The notes under the pieces: generated by a model
Database searches by the model: none
The model's input: the letters and a program-made list of their open reading frames with translations, nothing else
What the model was told of the DNA's origin: nothing
Position numbers and translations under genes: made by a program
Shown: positions 10,115 through 18,784 of the stretch, in pieces
How positions within the stretch are numbered: the first letter of the stretch is position 1
Layout of the letters: every line of letters starts with the position of its first letter
Origin: Mycobacterium sp. URHD0025
Lineage (GTDB): Bacteria; Actinomycetota; Actinomycetes; Mycobacteriales; Mycobacteriaceae
Direction of reading: 5' to 3'
NCBI RefSeq assembly: GCF_000426065.1
Contig: NZ_AUEQ01000008.1
Span: forward strand, 248,001 to 312,000
Length of the DNA stretch: 64,000 nucleotides

Positions 10115-11746
10115 CTAGTGGCTGACCGCCTTCTCGGCGCCCACACCCGTCAGTGATCGCACCTCCATCTCGGCGTTGAGTTCGGCGTCGCCGGTGTCGG
10201 AGGACGTGAGCGTGCCGATGATGCCGAGGGCGAACGCCAGCGGAATGGACACGATGCCCGGGTTGGCCAGCGGGAAGAAAGCGAAGTCCGCACCGGGGAT
10301 CATCGCGGTCTTGCTGCCCGATACGGCGGGGGAGAACACGATCAGCACGATGGTCGAGATCAGCCCGCCGTACATGCTCCACAGGGCGCCGCGGGTGTTG
10401 AACCGCTTCCAGTACAGCGAGTACACGATCGTCGGCAGGTTGGCTGCGGCTGCCACTGCGAAGGCCAACGCCACCAGGAACGCGACGTTCTGACCGTTGG
10501 CCAGGATGCCCAGCCCGATCGCGAACACTCCCAGGACGACCGCGGTGATCCGCGAGACCCGCACCTGCTCCTGCTCGGTTACCTTGTGGGACTTGAGAAC
10601 CGAGGCATAGACATCGTGCGCGAACGAGGCCGACGCCGTGATGGTCAGGCCGGCCACCACCGCGAGGATCGTGGCGAACGCCACCGCGGAGATGACACCG
10701 AGCAGGATCACGCCGCCGAGTTCGAACGCCAGCAGCGGGGCCGCGGAGTTCACGCCGCCGGCCGCCCCGAGTATCCGGTCCGGACCGACCAGTGCGGCCG
10801 CGCCGTAACCCAGTACCAGGGTGAACAGGTAGAACGCGCCGATCAGCGCGATCGCCCAGACCACCGACCGCCGAGCCTCTTTCGCGGTCGGCACGGTATA
10901 GAAACGCATCAGCACGTGCGGCAGGCCCGCGGTGCCGAGCACCAGCGCCAGCGCCAGCGAGATGAAGTTGATCTGGGAGGTCAGCGACCCGCCGTACTGC
11001 GCGCCCGGTGCCAGCACGTCGCGGCTCGACACGCCCTTGGTGGTGGCCTCGGAGATGGCCGACTGCGCCGAGCCGAGAATCTCGGAAAAATTCAGCCCGA
11101 ACTTGCTGAGCACCATCACGGTCATCAGGGCAGCGCCGGCGATGAGCAGGACGGCTTTGATGATCTGCACCCACGTGGTGCCCTTCATGCCGCCGACCAG
11201 GACGTAGACGATCATCAGGATGCCGACGACGGCGATCACGATCGATTGACCGGCCCGGCTGTTGACGTCGAGCAGCAGGGCGACCAGGCCGCCGGCCCCG
11301 GCCATCTGAGCCAGCAGGTAGAACAGCGACACCGTCAGCGTCGAGATAGCCGCGGCCAGCCGGACCGGCCGCTGCTTGAGCCGGAAGCTCAGCACATCGG
11401 CCATGGTGAATTTACCGGTGTTGCGCAGCAATTCGGCCACCAGCAGCAGGGCCACCAGCCAGGCCACCAGGAAGCCGATGGAGTAGAGGAAGCCGTCGTA
11501 GCCGTAGACGGCGATGGCCCCGGCGATGCCGAGGAAGCTGGCCGCGGACAGGTAATCGCCGGCGATGGCGATGCCGTTCTGCGGGCCCGAGAAGCCGCGG
11601 CCGCCGGTGAAGAACTCATCGGCGGTGGCGTTGCGCTTGCTCGCCTTGATCACGACGACCATCGTGACGACGACGAACAGGCTGAAGATGCCGATATTGG
11701 CGACGGGGTTGCCGACGGTTTCGGCGGCGAGTGTCGTGATGGTCAT
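10115..11746 (-). CDS. Sodium:solute symporter, cation acetate symporter (ActP) type
   Basis: The 543-residue protein belongs to the SSS family, with about thirteen membrane segments. ActP-like marks include GDYLSAASFLGIAGAI (about 62-77), LVGGMKGTTWVQIIKA and GLPHVLMRFYTVP. ActP proteins take up acetate and other short monocarboxylates with sodium. It overlaps the upstream DUF485 gene by 4 bp (ATGA), the usual yjcH-actP arrangement. The start at 11746 is set by that overlap; the longer frame is not protein-like. It is the last gene of a minus-strand set that includes a second symporter and a two-component system. Confidence 0.88.
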   Translation of the reverse strand: MTITTLAAETVGNPVANIGIFSLFVVVTMVVVIKASKRNATADEFFTGGRGFSGPQNGIAIAGDYLSAASFLGIAGAIAVYGYDGFLYSIGFLVAWLVALLLVAELLRNTGKFTMADVLSFRLKQRPVRLAAAISTLTVSLFYLLAQMAGAGGLVALLLDVNSRAGQSIVIAVVGILMIVYVLVGGMKGTTWVQIIKAVLLIAGAALMTVMVLSKFGLNFSEILGSAQSAISEATTKGVSSRDVLAPGAQYGGSLTSQINFISLALALVLGTAGLPHVLMRFYTVPTAKEARRSVVWAIALIGAFYLFTLVLGYGAAALVGPDRILGAAGGVNSAAPLLAFELGGVILLGVISAVAFATILAVVAGLTITASASFAHDVYASVLKSHKVTEQEQVRVSRITAVVLGVFAIGLGILANGQNVAFLVALAFAVAAAANLPTIVYSLYWKRFNTRGALWSMYGGLISTIVLIVFSPAVSGSKTAMIPGADFAFFPLANPGIVSIPLAFALGIIGTLTSSDTGDAELNAEMEVRSLTGVGAEKAVSH

Positions 11747-12087
11747 CGGGTGCCCTCCAGCTCTTCGCGGATGGCGGTGGCCCGCGGGTCGAGTTCCCTG
11801 TTGGCGAAGCGCACGTACAGGCCCGTGATCACGAACGTGGACAGGAACTGGCCAAGCCCGATCAGCAGGCCGACATTGACATTGCCGAACACCGGGATGG
11901 CCATGAAGTCGTGGGCGAACGCGCCGAGGGCCACGTAGAGGCCGTACCAGAGCAGGAAGAACGCGGTCATGGGAAAGACGAAGCGGCGCAACCTCGTACG
12001 CAATTCCTGGAATTCGGGACTTGCCTGCGTGGCGAGGAACTGCGCCCCGGTGGGGGCAACCCTCTCGGGAAGGTCGATTTCGGGCAC
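11743..12087 (-). CDS. DUF485 (YjcH-like) membrane protein
   Basis: The 114-residue protein has two membrane segments (FPMTAFFLLWYGLYVALGAF and a second near 70-92, GLLIGLGQFLSTFVITGLYV) and the DUF485 pattern SPEFQELRTRLRRFVFP. The GTG at 12087 is preceded by CAGGAG. DUF485 proteins are encoded with ActP symporters and are thought to assist them. It is translationally coupled to the symporter gene by a 4-bp overlap. Confidence 0.85.
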   Translation of the reverse strand: MPEIDLPERVAPTGAQFLATQASPEFQELRTRLRRFVFPMTAFFLLWYGLYVALGAFAHDFMAIPVFGNVNVGLLIGLGQFLSTFVITGLYVRFANRELDPRATAIREELEGTR

Positions 12088-12172
12088 CGAGGGCTCCTGA
12101 CAATTGGCTATGAGCGGATCGCCTGAACCTAATTGAGAGGTGGGTCACACAGGAGCGGTATCGCAGTCCATA

Positions 12173-12186
12173 CGCCGAATTCGGCG
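12173..12186. promoter_or_regulatory. 14-bp perfect palindrome upstream of DUF485-symporter pair
   Basis: CGCCGAATTCGGCG is a perfect palindrome 86 bp upstream of the DUF485 start, in the 145-bp gap between the two symporter units. Position and symmetry would suit an operator; no regulator can be named, and LytTR proteins usually bind direct repeats instead. Confidence 0.3.
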
Positions 12187-12232
12187 ATCGCTGCGCTGAG
12201 CGGTCGGTCGGGAAGGCTGAACGGCAGGCGGG

Positions 12233-13963
12233 TCAGCCCGCGGGCACCCGCTCGACACCGAGGCCGAGGCGCTCGGGCACGTGCATGCGCGCGAAGATCT
12301 GCGCGACGCCCGGGGTGGGCCGGGTGAACAGGCTGACGACGATCATGGTGAGAAAGGCGATCGGGACACTGACCGCCGCCGGATACCCGATCGTCACGGC
12401 GGGCCAGCCACCGAGGACGTCGTCGTCCACCCCGCCACTGATTGCCACGAGCACCGCACCGGCGCACAGGCAACCGCCCACCACGAGTCCGCAGGCCGCG
12501 CCGACGACGGTCAGGCCGCGCCACCAGATCCCGAGCACCAGCAGCGGGCACAGCGTCGAGGCCGCGACGGCGAAGGCCAATCCGACGCTGCGCGACAATT
12601 CGAGTCCGGACACCATGAGCGACAACGGAATCGGAATCAACCCGCCGATTACGGCGGCGACCCGGAAGTCGCGCACCCGGCCACGCAACACGTCGGTGGC
12701 CAGTGCGCCGGCGACGCTGATCAGCAGGCCCGAGGAGGTGGCCAGGAATGCCGCGATGGCACCCGCGGCCACCAGCGCGGCCAGCAGTTGGCCGCCGATT
12801 CCGCCGACAGCGGCGCCGGGCGCCAAAAGGACTGCGGCATCGGCTGTTCCGGTGATCAACAGCTGCGGAACGTACAACCGGGAGAACACGCCGAGCAAGA
12901 CCGGGAACAAGTAGAACACCGACAGAAGTGCCACGACCGCGAGCGCGGTTCGGCGCGCCGCCCTACCGTCCGGGTTGGTGTAGAAGCGGACCAGCACATG
13001 CGGCAGACCCATGGTGCCCAGGAACGTCGCGACGATGATGGACAACACCTGATACCGCGGATGCCCGCCGCCCAGGCCGCCGCCGGAGGCGATCCACTCG
13101 CTGCCGGTGCCCGGGGTGCCGGCCACCACCGGTGTCGCCGCGCCGGCGGCCAGCGTCAGCGTGGTGCCCGCGCCGAGGGTGTGGCGCCCCGGCGAGCTGA
13201 TCGTGGCGGACTGCACGTGGCGTCCGTCCAGATCGCCGGTCACGGTGATGCCGGACGGTTCGATGACCTGCACCACCACTTCCGTCTCGACCTGCACGGT
13301 GGTCTGCTGCTGCACGGTCGGCGGCAGTGGGCCACCCAATTCGCCACGGTCGCTGATGAACAACCCGAGCAGCGCCATTGCGGGGACCGCGACGGCGGTG
13401 AGCTTGAGCCAGTATTGGAAGGCCTGCACGAAGGTGATCGACCGCATGCCGCCGGCCACCACGTTGGTGATGACGATCGCGGCGACCAGCAGCGGGCCGA
13501 CCCAGACCGGAACGCCCAGAAGTGTTTTCAGGGCCAGGCCGGCTCCTTGGTACTGCGGGGCCAGATAGAACAGGCAGATCACCACGACGACGAGCATGGC
13601 CACCTTGCGCAGCCGTGCCGAGCCGAGACGGAACTCGGCGAAGTCGGGAACGGTGTAGGCGCCGGAGCGGCGCAGTGGCGCCGCCACGAACAACAAGACG
13701 CCCAGATAGCCGGCGGTGAAACCGACGGGGTACCACAGCGCGTCGGCACCATACTTGGCGATCAGCCCCGCCACCCCGAGAAATGAAGCAGCGGAGAGGT
13801 ATTCACCGGAGATCGCGGCGGCATTCCATTGCGGGCCGACGCTGCGCGAGGCGACCAGGAAGTCGGAGGTGGTGCGCGACAACCGGACTCCGTACGCCCC
13901 GATCGCGATGGTGGCCACCACGGCGACCAGCAGCGCGGCGGCGGTCAGCGGTGCGCCGGTCAT
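12233..13963 (-). CDS. Sodium:solute symporter, ActP-like, second copy
   Basis: The 576-residue SSS-family protein shares with its downstream relative the motifs SGEYLSAASFLGVAGLI (about 52-68), VVAGGMRSITFVQAFQYW and GLPHVLVRFYTNP. It differs by a hydrophilic Thr/Val/Gly-rich insert at about 215-295 (QQQTTVQVETEVVVQ onwards), probably a long loop on one side of the membrane. It overlaps the upstream small membrane gene by 4 bp. It is encoded directly downstream of a LytS/LytTR pair, which suggests carboxylate-responsive expression. Substrate not determined. Confidence 0.86.
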   Translation of the reverse strand: MTGAPLTAAALLVAVVATIAIGAYGVRLSRTTSDFLVASRSVGPQWNAAAISGEYLSAASFLGVAGLIAKYGADALWYPVGFTAGYLGVLLFVAAPLRRSGAYTVPDFAEFRLGSARLRKVAMLVVVVICLFYLAPQYQGAGLALKTLLGVPVWVGPLLVAAIVITNVVAGGMRSITFVQAFQYWLKLTAVAVPAMALLGLFISDRGELGGPLPPTVQQQTTVQVETEVVVQVIEPSGITVTGDLDGRHVQSATISSPGRHTLGAGTTLTLAAGAATPVVAGTPGTGSEWIASGGGLGGGHPRYQVLSIIVATFLGTMGLPHVLVRFYTNPDGRAARRTALAVVALLSVFYLFPVLLGVFSRLYVPQLLITGTADAAVLLAPGAAVGGIGGQLLAALVAAGAIAAFLATSSGLLISVAGALATDVLRGRVRDFRVAAVIGGLIPIPLSLMVSGLELSRSVGLAFAVAASTLCPLLVLGIWWRGLTVVGAACGLVVGGCLCAGAVLVAISGGVDDDVLGGWPAVTIGYPAAVSVPIAFLTMIVVSLFTRPTPGVAQIFARMHVPERLGLGVERVPAG

Positions 13964-14358
13964 GGTTCGCTGTCGACGACGCGGACGAAGTCCCGTTCGC
14001 CCTGCTCGGCCAGCCGCACATAGAGCCGCCCCACGCCGTACAAGAGCGGATAGATCAGCCCGGCCAGGATCAGCCAGTTGAGCCGGACGCCGAATACGGT
14101 GAGTGCAGCCAGATCCGGCACGGCGGCATCGAGCACAACGAGTGCCACCACGATCGTCACCACGACCGCGGCCAGCCGCAGTGCGAGGCCGAGCTGAGTC
14201 CGGACCAGGCCGCGGACCAGCGCGTCGCCCACCTGCGTCTGCTCCTGGACCTCGACCCGGGTGCGCACCATGCGGGTGCCCCGCCGGTGCGCGAGCACGA
14301 CGCGCTGCCGTTGCGGGGTGGGCCGCCCGGCAGAACCCGGTGCGGGCCGCTCACTCAT
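13960..14358 (-). CDS. Small membrane protein paired with the symporter (DUF485-like position)
   Basis: The 132-residue protein has a basic N-terminal half and two membrane segments (about 62-82 and 90-112, LNWLILAGLIYPLLYGVGRL), ending in an acidic tail. By size, topology and placement it plays the DUF485/YjcH part for the symporter that follows, though the DUF485 sequence pattern itself is weak. It overlaps the response regulator gene by 8 bp and the symporter gene by 4 bp, so the genes form one operon. Confidence 0.75.
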   Translation of the reverse strand: MSERPAPGSAGRPTPQRQRVVLAHRRGTRMVRTRVEVQEQTQVGDALVRGLVRTQLGLALRLAAVVVTIVVALVVLDAAVPDLAALTVFGVRLNWLILAGLIYPLLYGVGRLYVRLAEQGERDFVRVVDSEP

Positions 14359-15145
14359 CGCTGCCCGCAGGCTTCAGTGAGCGCATGGGGTCGCGGACCA
14401 ATCGGTCCCGCAGTTCCCGCGCCTGACGCCGGCTCACCGGCAGCTCCACCGCGGGCGAGGTCCCGTTGGCGCGCAGCCGCACCAGTACCGCGCCGTCGGA
14501 CGTGCGCAGCCCGGTGACCTGCCGCAGCGAGACCAGGTAGGACCGGTGGATGCGCTGAAAGCCATGATCGCGCCACCGGGTTTCCAACGTGCTCAACGGG
14601 ATTCGCACCAGATGCGCGCCGGTCGCCGAATGCAGCCTGGCGTAGTCCCCTTCGGCCTCGACCCAGCCGATGCTGTCGCGGGGCACCAGGTGCGTGATGC
14701 CGCCCAGTTCGGCGGGCACCACATTCCAGTCCTGATCCTCGGCGGTGGCCGGCCCGGGCGACTCACTGGCTCTGGCTGCCGCGGAGGCGACCCGGCGCAC
14801 GGCCTCATCGAGGCGGTTCTGCCGGATCGGCTTGAGCAGATAGTCGACGGCCCCGACGTCGAAGGCGGCCACCGCCTTGTCCTCGTGGGCGGTGACGAAC
14901 ACCACGGCGGGCCGGTTCGCGTAATTGGCCAGCACACCGGCCAATTCGATACCCGACAGACCGGGCATGTTGATGTCGAGGAACACCGCGTCGATGGTGT
15001 GCTGATTGAGTTCGCGTAGCGCCGACGTGGCGTCGGACGCGGTGTACACCTCGCCGATGTCGGGGTGCCGGCCCAGCAGGTAGGCCAGCTCGTCGAGTGC
15101 GGGCGCCTCGTCGTCGACGGCGAGCACGGTCAGACTGGAGCTCAC
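14351..15145 (-). CDS. LytTR-family response regulator
   Basis: The 264-residue protein has an N-terminal receiver domain (acidic pair Asp11-Asp12, phosphoacceptor Asp57 in VFLDINMPG, Lys in LLKPI) and a C-terminal LytTR DNA-binding domain from about 150 (WVEAEGDYARLHS, RIHRSYLV). LytTR regulators of this kind (YehT/YpdB-like) often switch on carboxylate transporters next to them, fitting the symporter genes downstream. It overlaps the sensor kinase gene by 4 bp. Confidence 0.9.
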   Translation of the reverse strand: MSSSLTVLAVDDEAPALDELAYLLGRHPDIGEVYTASDATSALRELNQHTIDAVFLDINMPGLSGIELAGVLANYANRPAVVFVTAHEDKAVAAFDVGAVDYLLKPIRQNRLDEAVRRVASAAARASESPGPATAEDQDWNVVPAELGGITHLVPRDSIGWVEAEGDYARLHSATGAHLVRIPLSTLETRWRDHGFQRIHRSYLVSLRQVTGLRTSDGAVLVRLRANGTSPAVELPVSRRQARELRDRLVRDPMRSLKPAGSDE

Positions 15146-16341
15146 CCCAAGGCACCTCCGCCGGCTCGGACCCCTGAACGGAACTTCGGCACGCGCATCA
15201 CCACTTTCGTGCCCGCACCGACCGCTGTCTCGACCACAAGACCGTAATCGTTGCCGAATGCCGCGCGCAGCCGATGATCCACATTCGTCAACCCGACATG
15301 CGCGGATTCACCGGTGCGGTCGGCCAGTGCGTCGCCCGGACCGGCGCGCAGCGTGTCCGGATCCATGCCCGTGCCGTCGTCCTCGACCGTGATCACGCAT
15401 TCGGTGCCTGCGTCGCGCGCGACGATCTCCACCGATCCGCCGCCGTTGCCCGCCAACCCGTGCCGCACGGCGTTCTCCACCAACGGTTGCAGTGCGAGAA
15501 ACGGCACCACGACGTTGAGCACCTCCGGAGCCACCTGCAGCCGCACCTTGAGGTTGGTGCCGAACCGGGCCCGCTCCAGCGTGAGGTAGCGGTCGATGTT
15601 GCGCAGCTCCTCGGCCAGCGTGGTGTACTGCCCGGCCGCACGGAACGAGTAGCGCGTGAAGTCGGCGAATTCCAGGACCAGTTCGCGGGCCCGGTCGGGA
15701 TCGGTGCGGACGAACGACGCAATCGTGTTGAGCGCGTTGTAGATGAAGTGCGGACTGATCTGGGCACGGAGCGCCAGCACCTCGGCCCGGTCCAGCCGGG
15801 CCCGCGACGCGTCGAGTTCGGCGAGCTCGATTTGGCTGGCCGCGTAGCGCGCCACCTCGCCGACCGCCCCCAGCATGCCCGGGCCGGGGCTGGCCGGTGC
15901 CAGTACGACGAGGGCGCCGAGCACCTCACCGCCCTCGGTCAGCAGCGGTTGGGCCACGACGGCTGTCGAGCGCGCGGTGCGCAGCACACGGCGTCCGGCG
16001 GTGATCGACTCCCGCGCCGTGTCCGCACAGACCTCGTCGGTGCCGGACTGCCAGATCGCGTCGTCGTCGTGGTCACGCGCCAGCAGGGCCGCGTCGTCGT
16101 CGAACAGGGCCAGCCCCGCGGTGCCCGTCAACTCACGTAGGTAGGGCGCCGCGGTCTGAGCGGATTCGGTGTCCAGGCCCTGGCGCAATGCGCGAGCGGC
16201 CTGAGCCGCGGTGTGCAGCGCGGCATGCACGGCCCGTTCGGTGGGGGTCGCCACCACTCTTCGGGTGCGCACGACGACGACGGCGGCGACCGCCGCCAGG
16301 ATCAGCGCCAGGGCCAGCGCAACTGCAACCTCGCCGGACAT
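15142..16341 (-). CDS. LytS/YehU-type sensor histidine kinase
   Basis: The 399-residue protein has one N-terminal membrane segment (about 5-25), a GAF-like region (about 60-170), and the His_kinase domain with ISPHFIYNALN (His198), the LytS-family phosphorylation motif. The HATPase domain shows PLVENAVRHGL (Asn290) and DDGTGMD. As first gene of the operon kinase - LytTR regulator - small membrane protein - symporter, it probably senses the transported carboxylate or a product. Starts 49 bp from a DUF732 gene on the same strand. Confidence 0.9.
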   Translation of the reverse strand: MSGEVAVALALALILAAVAAVVVVRTRRVVATPTERAVHAALHTAAQAARALRQGLDTESAQTAAPYLRELTGTAGLALFDDDAALLARDHDDDAIWQSGTDEVCADTARESITAGRRVLRTARSTAVVAQPLLTEGGEVLGALVVLAPASPGPGMLGAVGEVARYAASQIELAELDASRARLDRAEVLALRAQISPHFIYNALNTIASFVRTDPDRARELVLEFADFTRYSFRAAGQYTTLAEELRNIDRYLTLERARFGTNLKVRLQVAPEVLNVVVPFLALQPLVENAVRHGLAGNGGGSVEIVARDAGTECVITVEDDGTGMDPDTLRAGPGDALADRTGESAHVGLTNVDHRLRAAFGNDYGLVVETAVGAGTKVVMRVPKFRSGVRAGGGALG

Positions 16342-16390
16342 CGTGCGGCCAACCTTAGATTGCTGTGCGACGAAACCGCAGCTAGCTCAC

Positions 16391-16693
16391 CTACTGGACG
16401 GGGCAGGCGTACTTTCTGGCCACGTCGTACACCCGCTGTTCGGCACCTGGGCCGATCACGCCCTGTGCGGCCAGTTCCCAACTGATGTACCCCGGGATGC
16501 TGCCCGTACAAGCCTGGTGAGCAACGCGCCAGGCAGTATCCGGGTTGAGGTGGAATCCATTGCGGTCCAGGCCCTGCATGTATTCGTCGAATGCCGGCGT
16601 GCCCTGGTCGGGGATCGCATTGGCGGTGGCGGCCAACGCGAGAGCGGTAACCACCGCTGCAAAAAGAGGTGCAACGACGCGTCTCATGTCCAT
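16391..16693 (-). CDS. DUF732 secreted protein
   Basis: The 100-residue protein has a signal peptide (MDMRRVVAPLFAAVVTALAL, cleavage probably after ATANA at residue 26). The mature part is a short DUF732 domain with two cysteines (Cys62, Cys97) that likely form a disulfide, and the typical GFHLNPDTAWRVAHQAC. DUF732 is mycobacterial and its function is unknown. A start two codons downstream is possible. Confidence 0.85.
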   Translation of the reverse strand: MDMRRVVAPLFAAVVTALALAATANAIPDQGTPAFDEYMQGLDRNGFHLNPDTAWRVAHQACTGSIPGYISWELAAQGVIGPGAEQRVYDVARKYACPVQ

Positions 16694-16784
16694 CTCCTAT
16701 GGGCACATCACCGGGTATCGCGTACACATTCGCACACTCGACCGACACAGGCGTCAAAAACGGGACTGGTTCTAGACTGGCGAC

Positions 16785-17372
16785 GTGGGAAAACTGCAGC
16801 TGGTACAAGATCCGGAGGCCGACGCTCTGCTGGAGTCCAACCCGTTCGCGCTCTTGGTCGGGATGTTGTTGGACCAGCAGATCCCGATGGAGACGGCGTT
16901 CGCCGGGCCCAAGAAGATCGCCGACCGCCTCGGTGACGTCGACGCCCGCGAAATCGCCGACTACAACCCGGACGAATTCATCGCGCTGGTTTCGCAAACC
17001 CCTGCCATTCACCGGTTTCCGGGCTCGATGGGCAAGCGGGTGCAGGATCTGGCCCGCGCCATCGTCGACGAGTACGACGGCGACGTGACGGCCCTGTGGA
17101 CCGGTGGCGACCCCGAGGGCAAAGAGGTGTTGCGCAGGCTCAAGCGGCTGCCCGGTTTCGGCGATCAAAAAGCCCGGATCTTCCTGGCGCTGTTGGGTAA
17201 GCAGTACGGCGTGACGCCGAAGGGTTGGCGGGAGGCCGCGGGGGATTACGGCAAGGCCGGCTCGTATATGTCGGTGGCCGATGTGGTGGATCCCGGCTCG
17301 TTGCAGAAGGTGCGCACGTACAAGAAAGCCCAGAAGGCGGCCGCGAAAGAGGCCAAGGCCGCCAAGGCCTAG
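16785..17372 (+). CDS. HhH-GPD family base-excision repair protein, Rv1156-like
   Basis: The 195-residue protein has the helix-hairpin-helix region LKRLPGFGDQKARIFLALLG (about 121-140) and the opening PFALLVGMLLDQQIPMETAF of a short HhH-GPD subfamily found in actinobacteria. It ends in an Ala/Lys-rich tail. The family is linked to DNA glycosylases of base-excision repair, but the lesion is unknown. By position and likeness it corresponds to Rv1156. It is divergent from the DUF732 gene. Confidence 0.82.
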   Translation: MGKLQLVQDPEADALLESNPFALLVGMLLDQQIPMETAFAGPKKIADRLGDVDAREIADYNPDEFIALVSQTPAIHRFPGSMGKRVQDLARAIVDEYDGDVTALWTGGDPEGKEVLRRLKRLPGFGDQKARIFLALLGKQYGVTPKGWREAAGDYGKAGSYMSVADVVDPGSLQKVRTYKKAQKAAAKEAKAAKA

Positions 17373-17385
17373 TCGATCGAGCCAC

Positions 17386-17441
17386 CGAGCGTGCGGTGAG
17401 AGCGTGTCGAGGCCTGGAATTGCGATCTGTACGCACACTCG
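17386..17441. repeat. Imperfect inverted repeat between Rv1156-like and DUF1059 genes
   Basis: CGAGCGTGCG at 17386-17395 pairs with CGCACACTCG at 17432-17441 (one mismatch) around a 36-nt spacer. It is just after the Rv1156-like stop and before the DUF1059 gene, so it may be a weak terminator or a dispersed mycobacterial palindrome. Confidence 0.35.
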
Positions 17442-17478
17442 ACGAAAAATGCCGCGCGGCCTATGCGATGGTGAACAT

Positions 17479-17628
17479 ATGGCGAAGACACATCTGAACT
17501 GCCCCTGCGGAGAAGCGATCAGCGGGACTGACGAAGACGACCTGGTCGAGAAGGCTCAGGCCCACCTGGCCCAGCAGCACCCGGGTCGGGAGTACGACCG
17601 GGAAATGATTCTCTTCATGGCCTACTGA
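17479..17628 (+). CDS. DUF1059 small protein
   Basis: A 49-residue protein with CPCGEAISGTDEDDLVEKAQ and HLAQQHP, the DUF1059 pattern: a CPC pair and a late His that may bind metal. It has no signal peptide. Function unknown. It is followed by a clear bidirectional terminator shared with the convergent Rv1157c-like gene. Confidence 0.8.
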   Translation: MAKTHLNCPCGEAISGTDEDDLVEKAQAHLAQQHPGREYDREMILFMAY

Positions 17629-17654
17629 GGCCCAGACTTCAACAGCCCCAAACA

Positions 17655-17696
17655 AAATTCCCGGTCGCCAGCCATGAGGCCGACGACCGGGAATTT
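17655..17696. terminator. Bidirectional hairpin terminator (DUF1059 / Rv1157c-like)
   Basis: AAATTCCCGGTCG (17655-17667) is perfectly complementary to CGACCGGGAATTT (17684-17696), 16-nt loop, with A-rich and T-rich flanks on each side. It lies between two convergent genes and could terminate both. Confidence 0.75.
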
Positions 17697-17720
17697 CGTT
17701 TCCCCATTCATATGGTGTGG

Positions 17721-18743
17721 TCAGGGCACCACCGTGGATCCGATGGTGGGCATGAACTGGCACTGCATCTCGGTTGTCGTGACCTGTCCGAAGATCGTCG
17801 TCATGATGCTGCCCGATCCGGTGTCGGCGATCGCGGTCAGCGTGGTCGGGCCCTCGGGGTTGAGGTCCGGGCGCGGCTGGAGCGTCACGCTGCCGGACTT
17901 GCCCGTCGTCAGGTTCACCCACGTGGCGTTGAGCGGGAGCTTCTGCTGAGCGGCCGGGCCGGGCGTGCCGATCGCGGTGAACACGTACGCGGTCTGGCCG
18001 GCTTGCGGGCCGGGCAGCGGGATGGTGGCCGGGCCGGCCACTGAAATCGCCGTGGCCAGAACATTTCCGCCGTCTTTGAGGCACCCGTTGCTGATCGACG
18101 GGTACATGAAGTCCTGCTTCGTCGGCGTATCGGGTCCGAAGCCAGGGGTCGCGGCGCCCGCCGGTGCCGCCGCCGCGTCAGGGGCAGGGGCAGGGGCAGG
18201 GGCAGGTGCGGGGGCAGGAGCCGGGATCGTGGCCGCCGCCGGAACAGCCTCCGGAGCCGGCGCGGGTGCGCCTTCCGGAGCAGGCGCCGGTGCCGGTGCC
18301 GGGGCGGGTGCCGGAGCGGGCAGCGCCTCGGGGGCCGGTGGTCCGGCCGCGTGGGCCGGGTCGACACCCGTCGGCAGGTGGGCGTCGCCGCCGGCGCCCA
18401 GAGCGGGAACATGCTCTGGTGCGGCGACGGGCTGGGCTGCGAACTGGTTGACCGCCGTCGCGACGTTGCGGGATTCAGCCGATTCCTGCTTGTTGGCAGC
18501 GAAGGCCTGCGCAGCCGCCATCAACAGCTGCACCGCGCCTCCTGGATCGGCTGCAGCCTGCTGGATGATCGGGCTCAGACCCTCCATCGCCGGCAGACCG
18601 GGTGCCTGCACGTTGTCGATCGGCAGAGGTGCAGCCGGCGCCGGATCGGCGTTGGCTACTCCGGTGCCGAACAGCAACGCGGCCGACGTACCGACGGCGA
18701 TGGCTCCGGCGAACAACATTCTCGGTGACTTGCGCGGTGACAT
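17721..18743 (-). CDS. Secreted Ala/Pro-rich protein, Rv1157c-like
   Basis: The 340-residue protein has a signal peptide (cleavage near ANA-DP, residue 32), a helical Ala-rich segment, and a Pro-Ala repeat zone at about 140-195 made of PAPAPAP runs. A C-terminal beta-rich domain follows, with Cys near 219 and 329 probably disulfide-bonded. Position next to the Rv1158c-like and pimE genes identifies it as the Rv1157c counterpart. Function unknown; the repeat zone suggests a wall-spanning spacer. The repeat length is likely variable between strains. Confidence 0.8.
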   Translation of the reverse strand: MSPRKSPRMLFAGAIAVGTSAALLFGTGVANADPAPAAPLPIDNVQAPGLPAMEGLSPIIQQAAADPGGAVQLLMAAAQAFAANKQESAESRNVATAVNQFAAQPVAAPEHVPALGAGGDAHLPTGVDPAHAAGPPAPEALPAPAPAPAPAPAPAPEGAPAPAPEAVPAAATIPAPAPAPAPAPAPAPDAAAAPAGAATPGFGPDTPTKQDFMYPSISNGCLKDGGNVLATAISVAGPATIPLPGPQAGQTAYVFTAIGTPGPAAQQKLPLNATWVNLTTGKSGSVTLQPRPDLNPEGPTTLTAIADTGSGSIMTTIFGQVTTTEMQCQFMPTIGSTVVP

Positions 18744-18784
18744 GGCTTTCCCAATCGTTTCGGGCGGTCAGACCAGTTCGTGGA

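Noticed and set aside
18180..18320. GC-rich tandem repeat that resembles a regulatory repeat array
   Set aside because: It is the coding sequence of the Pro-Ala repeat in the Rv1157c-like protein.
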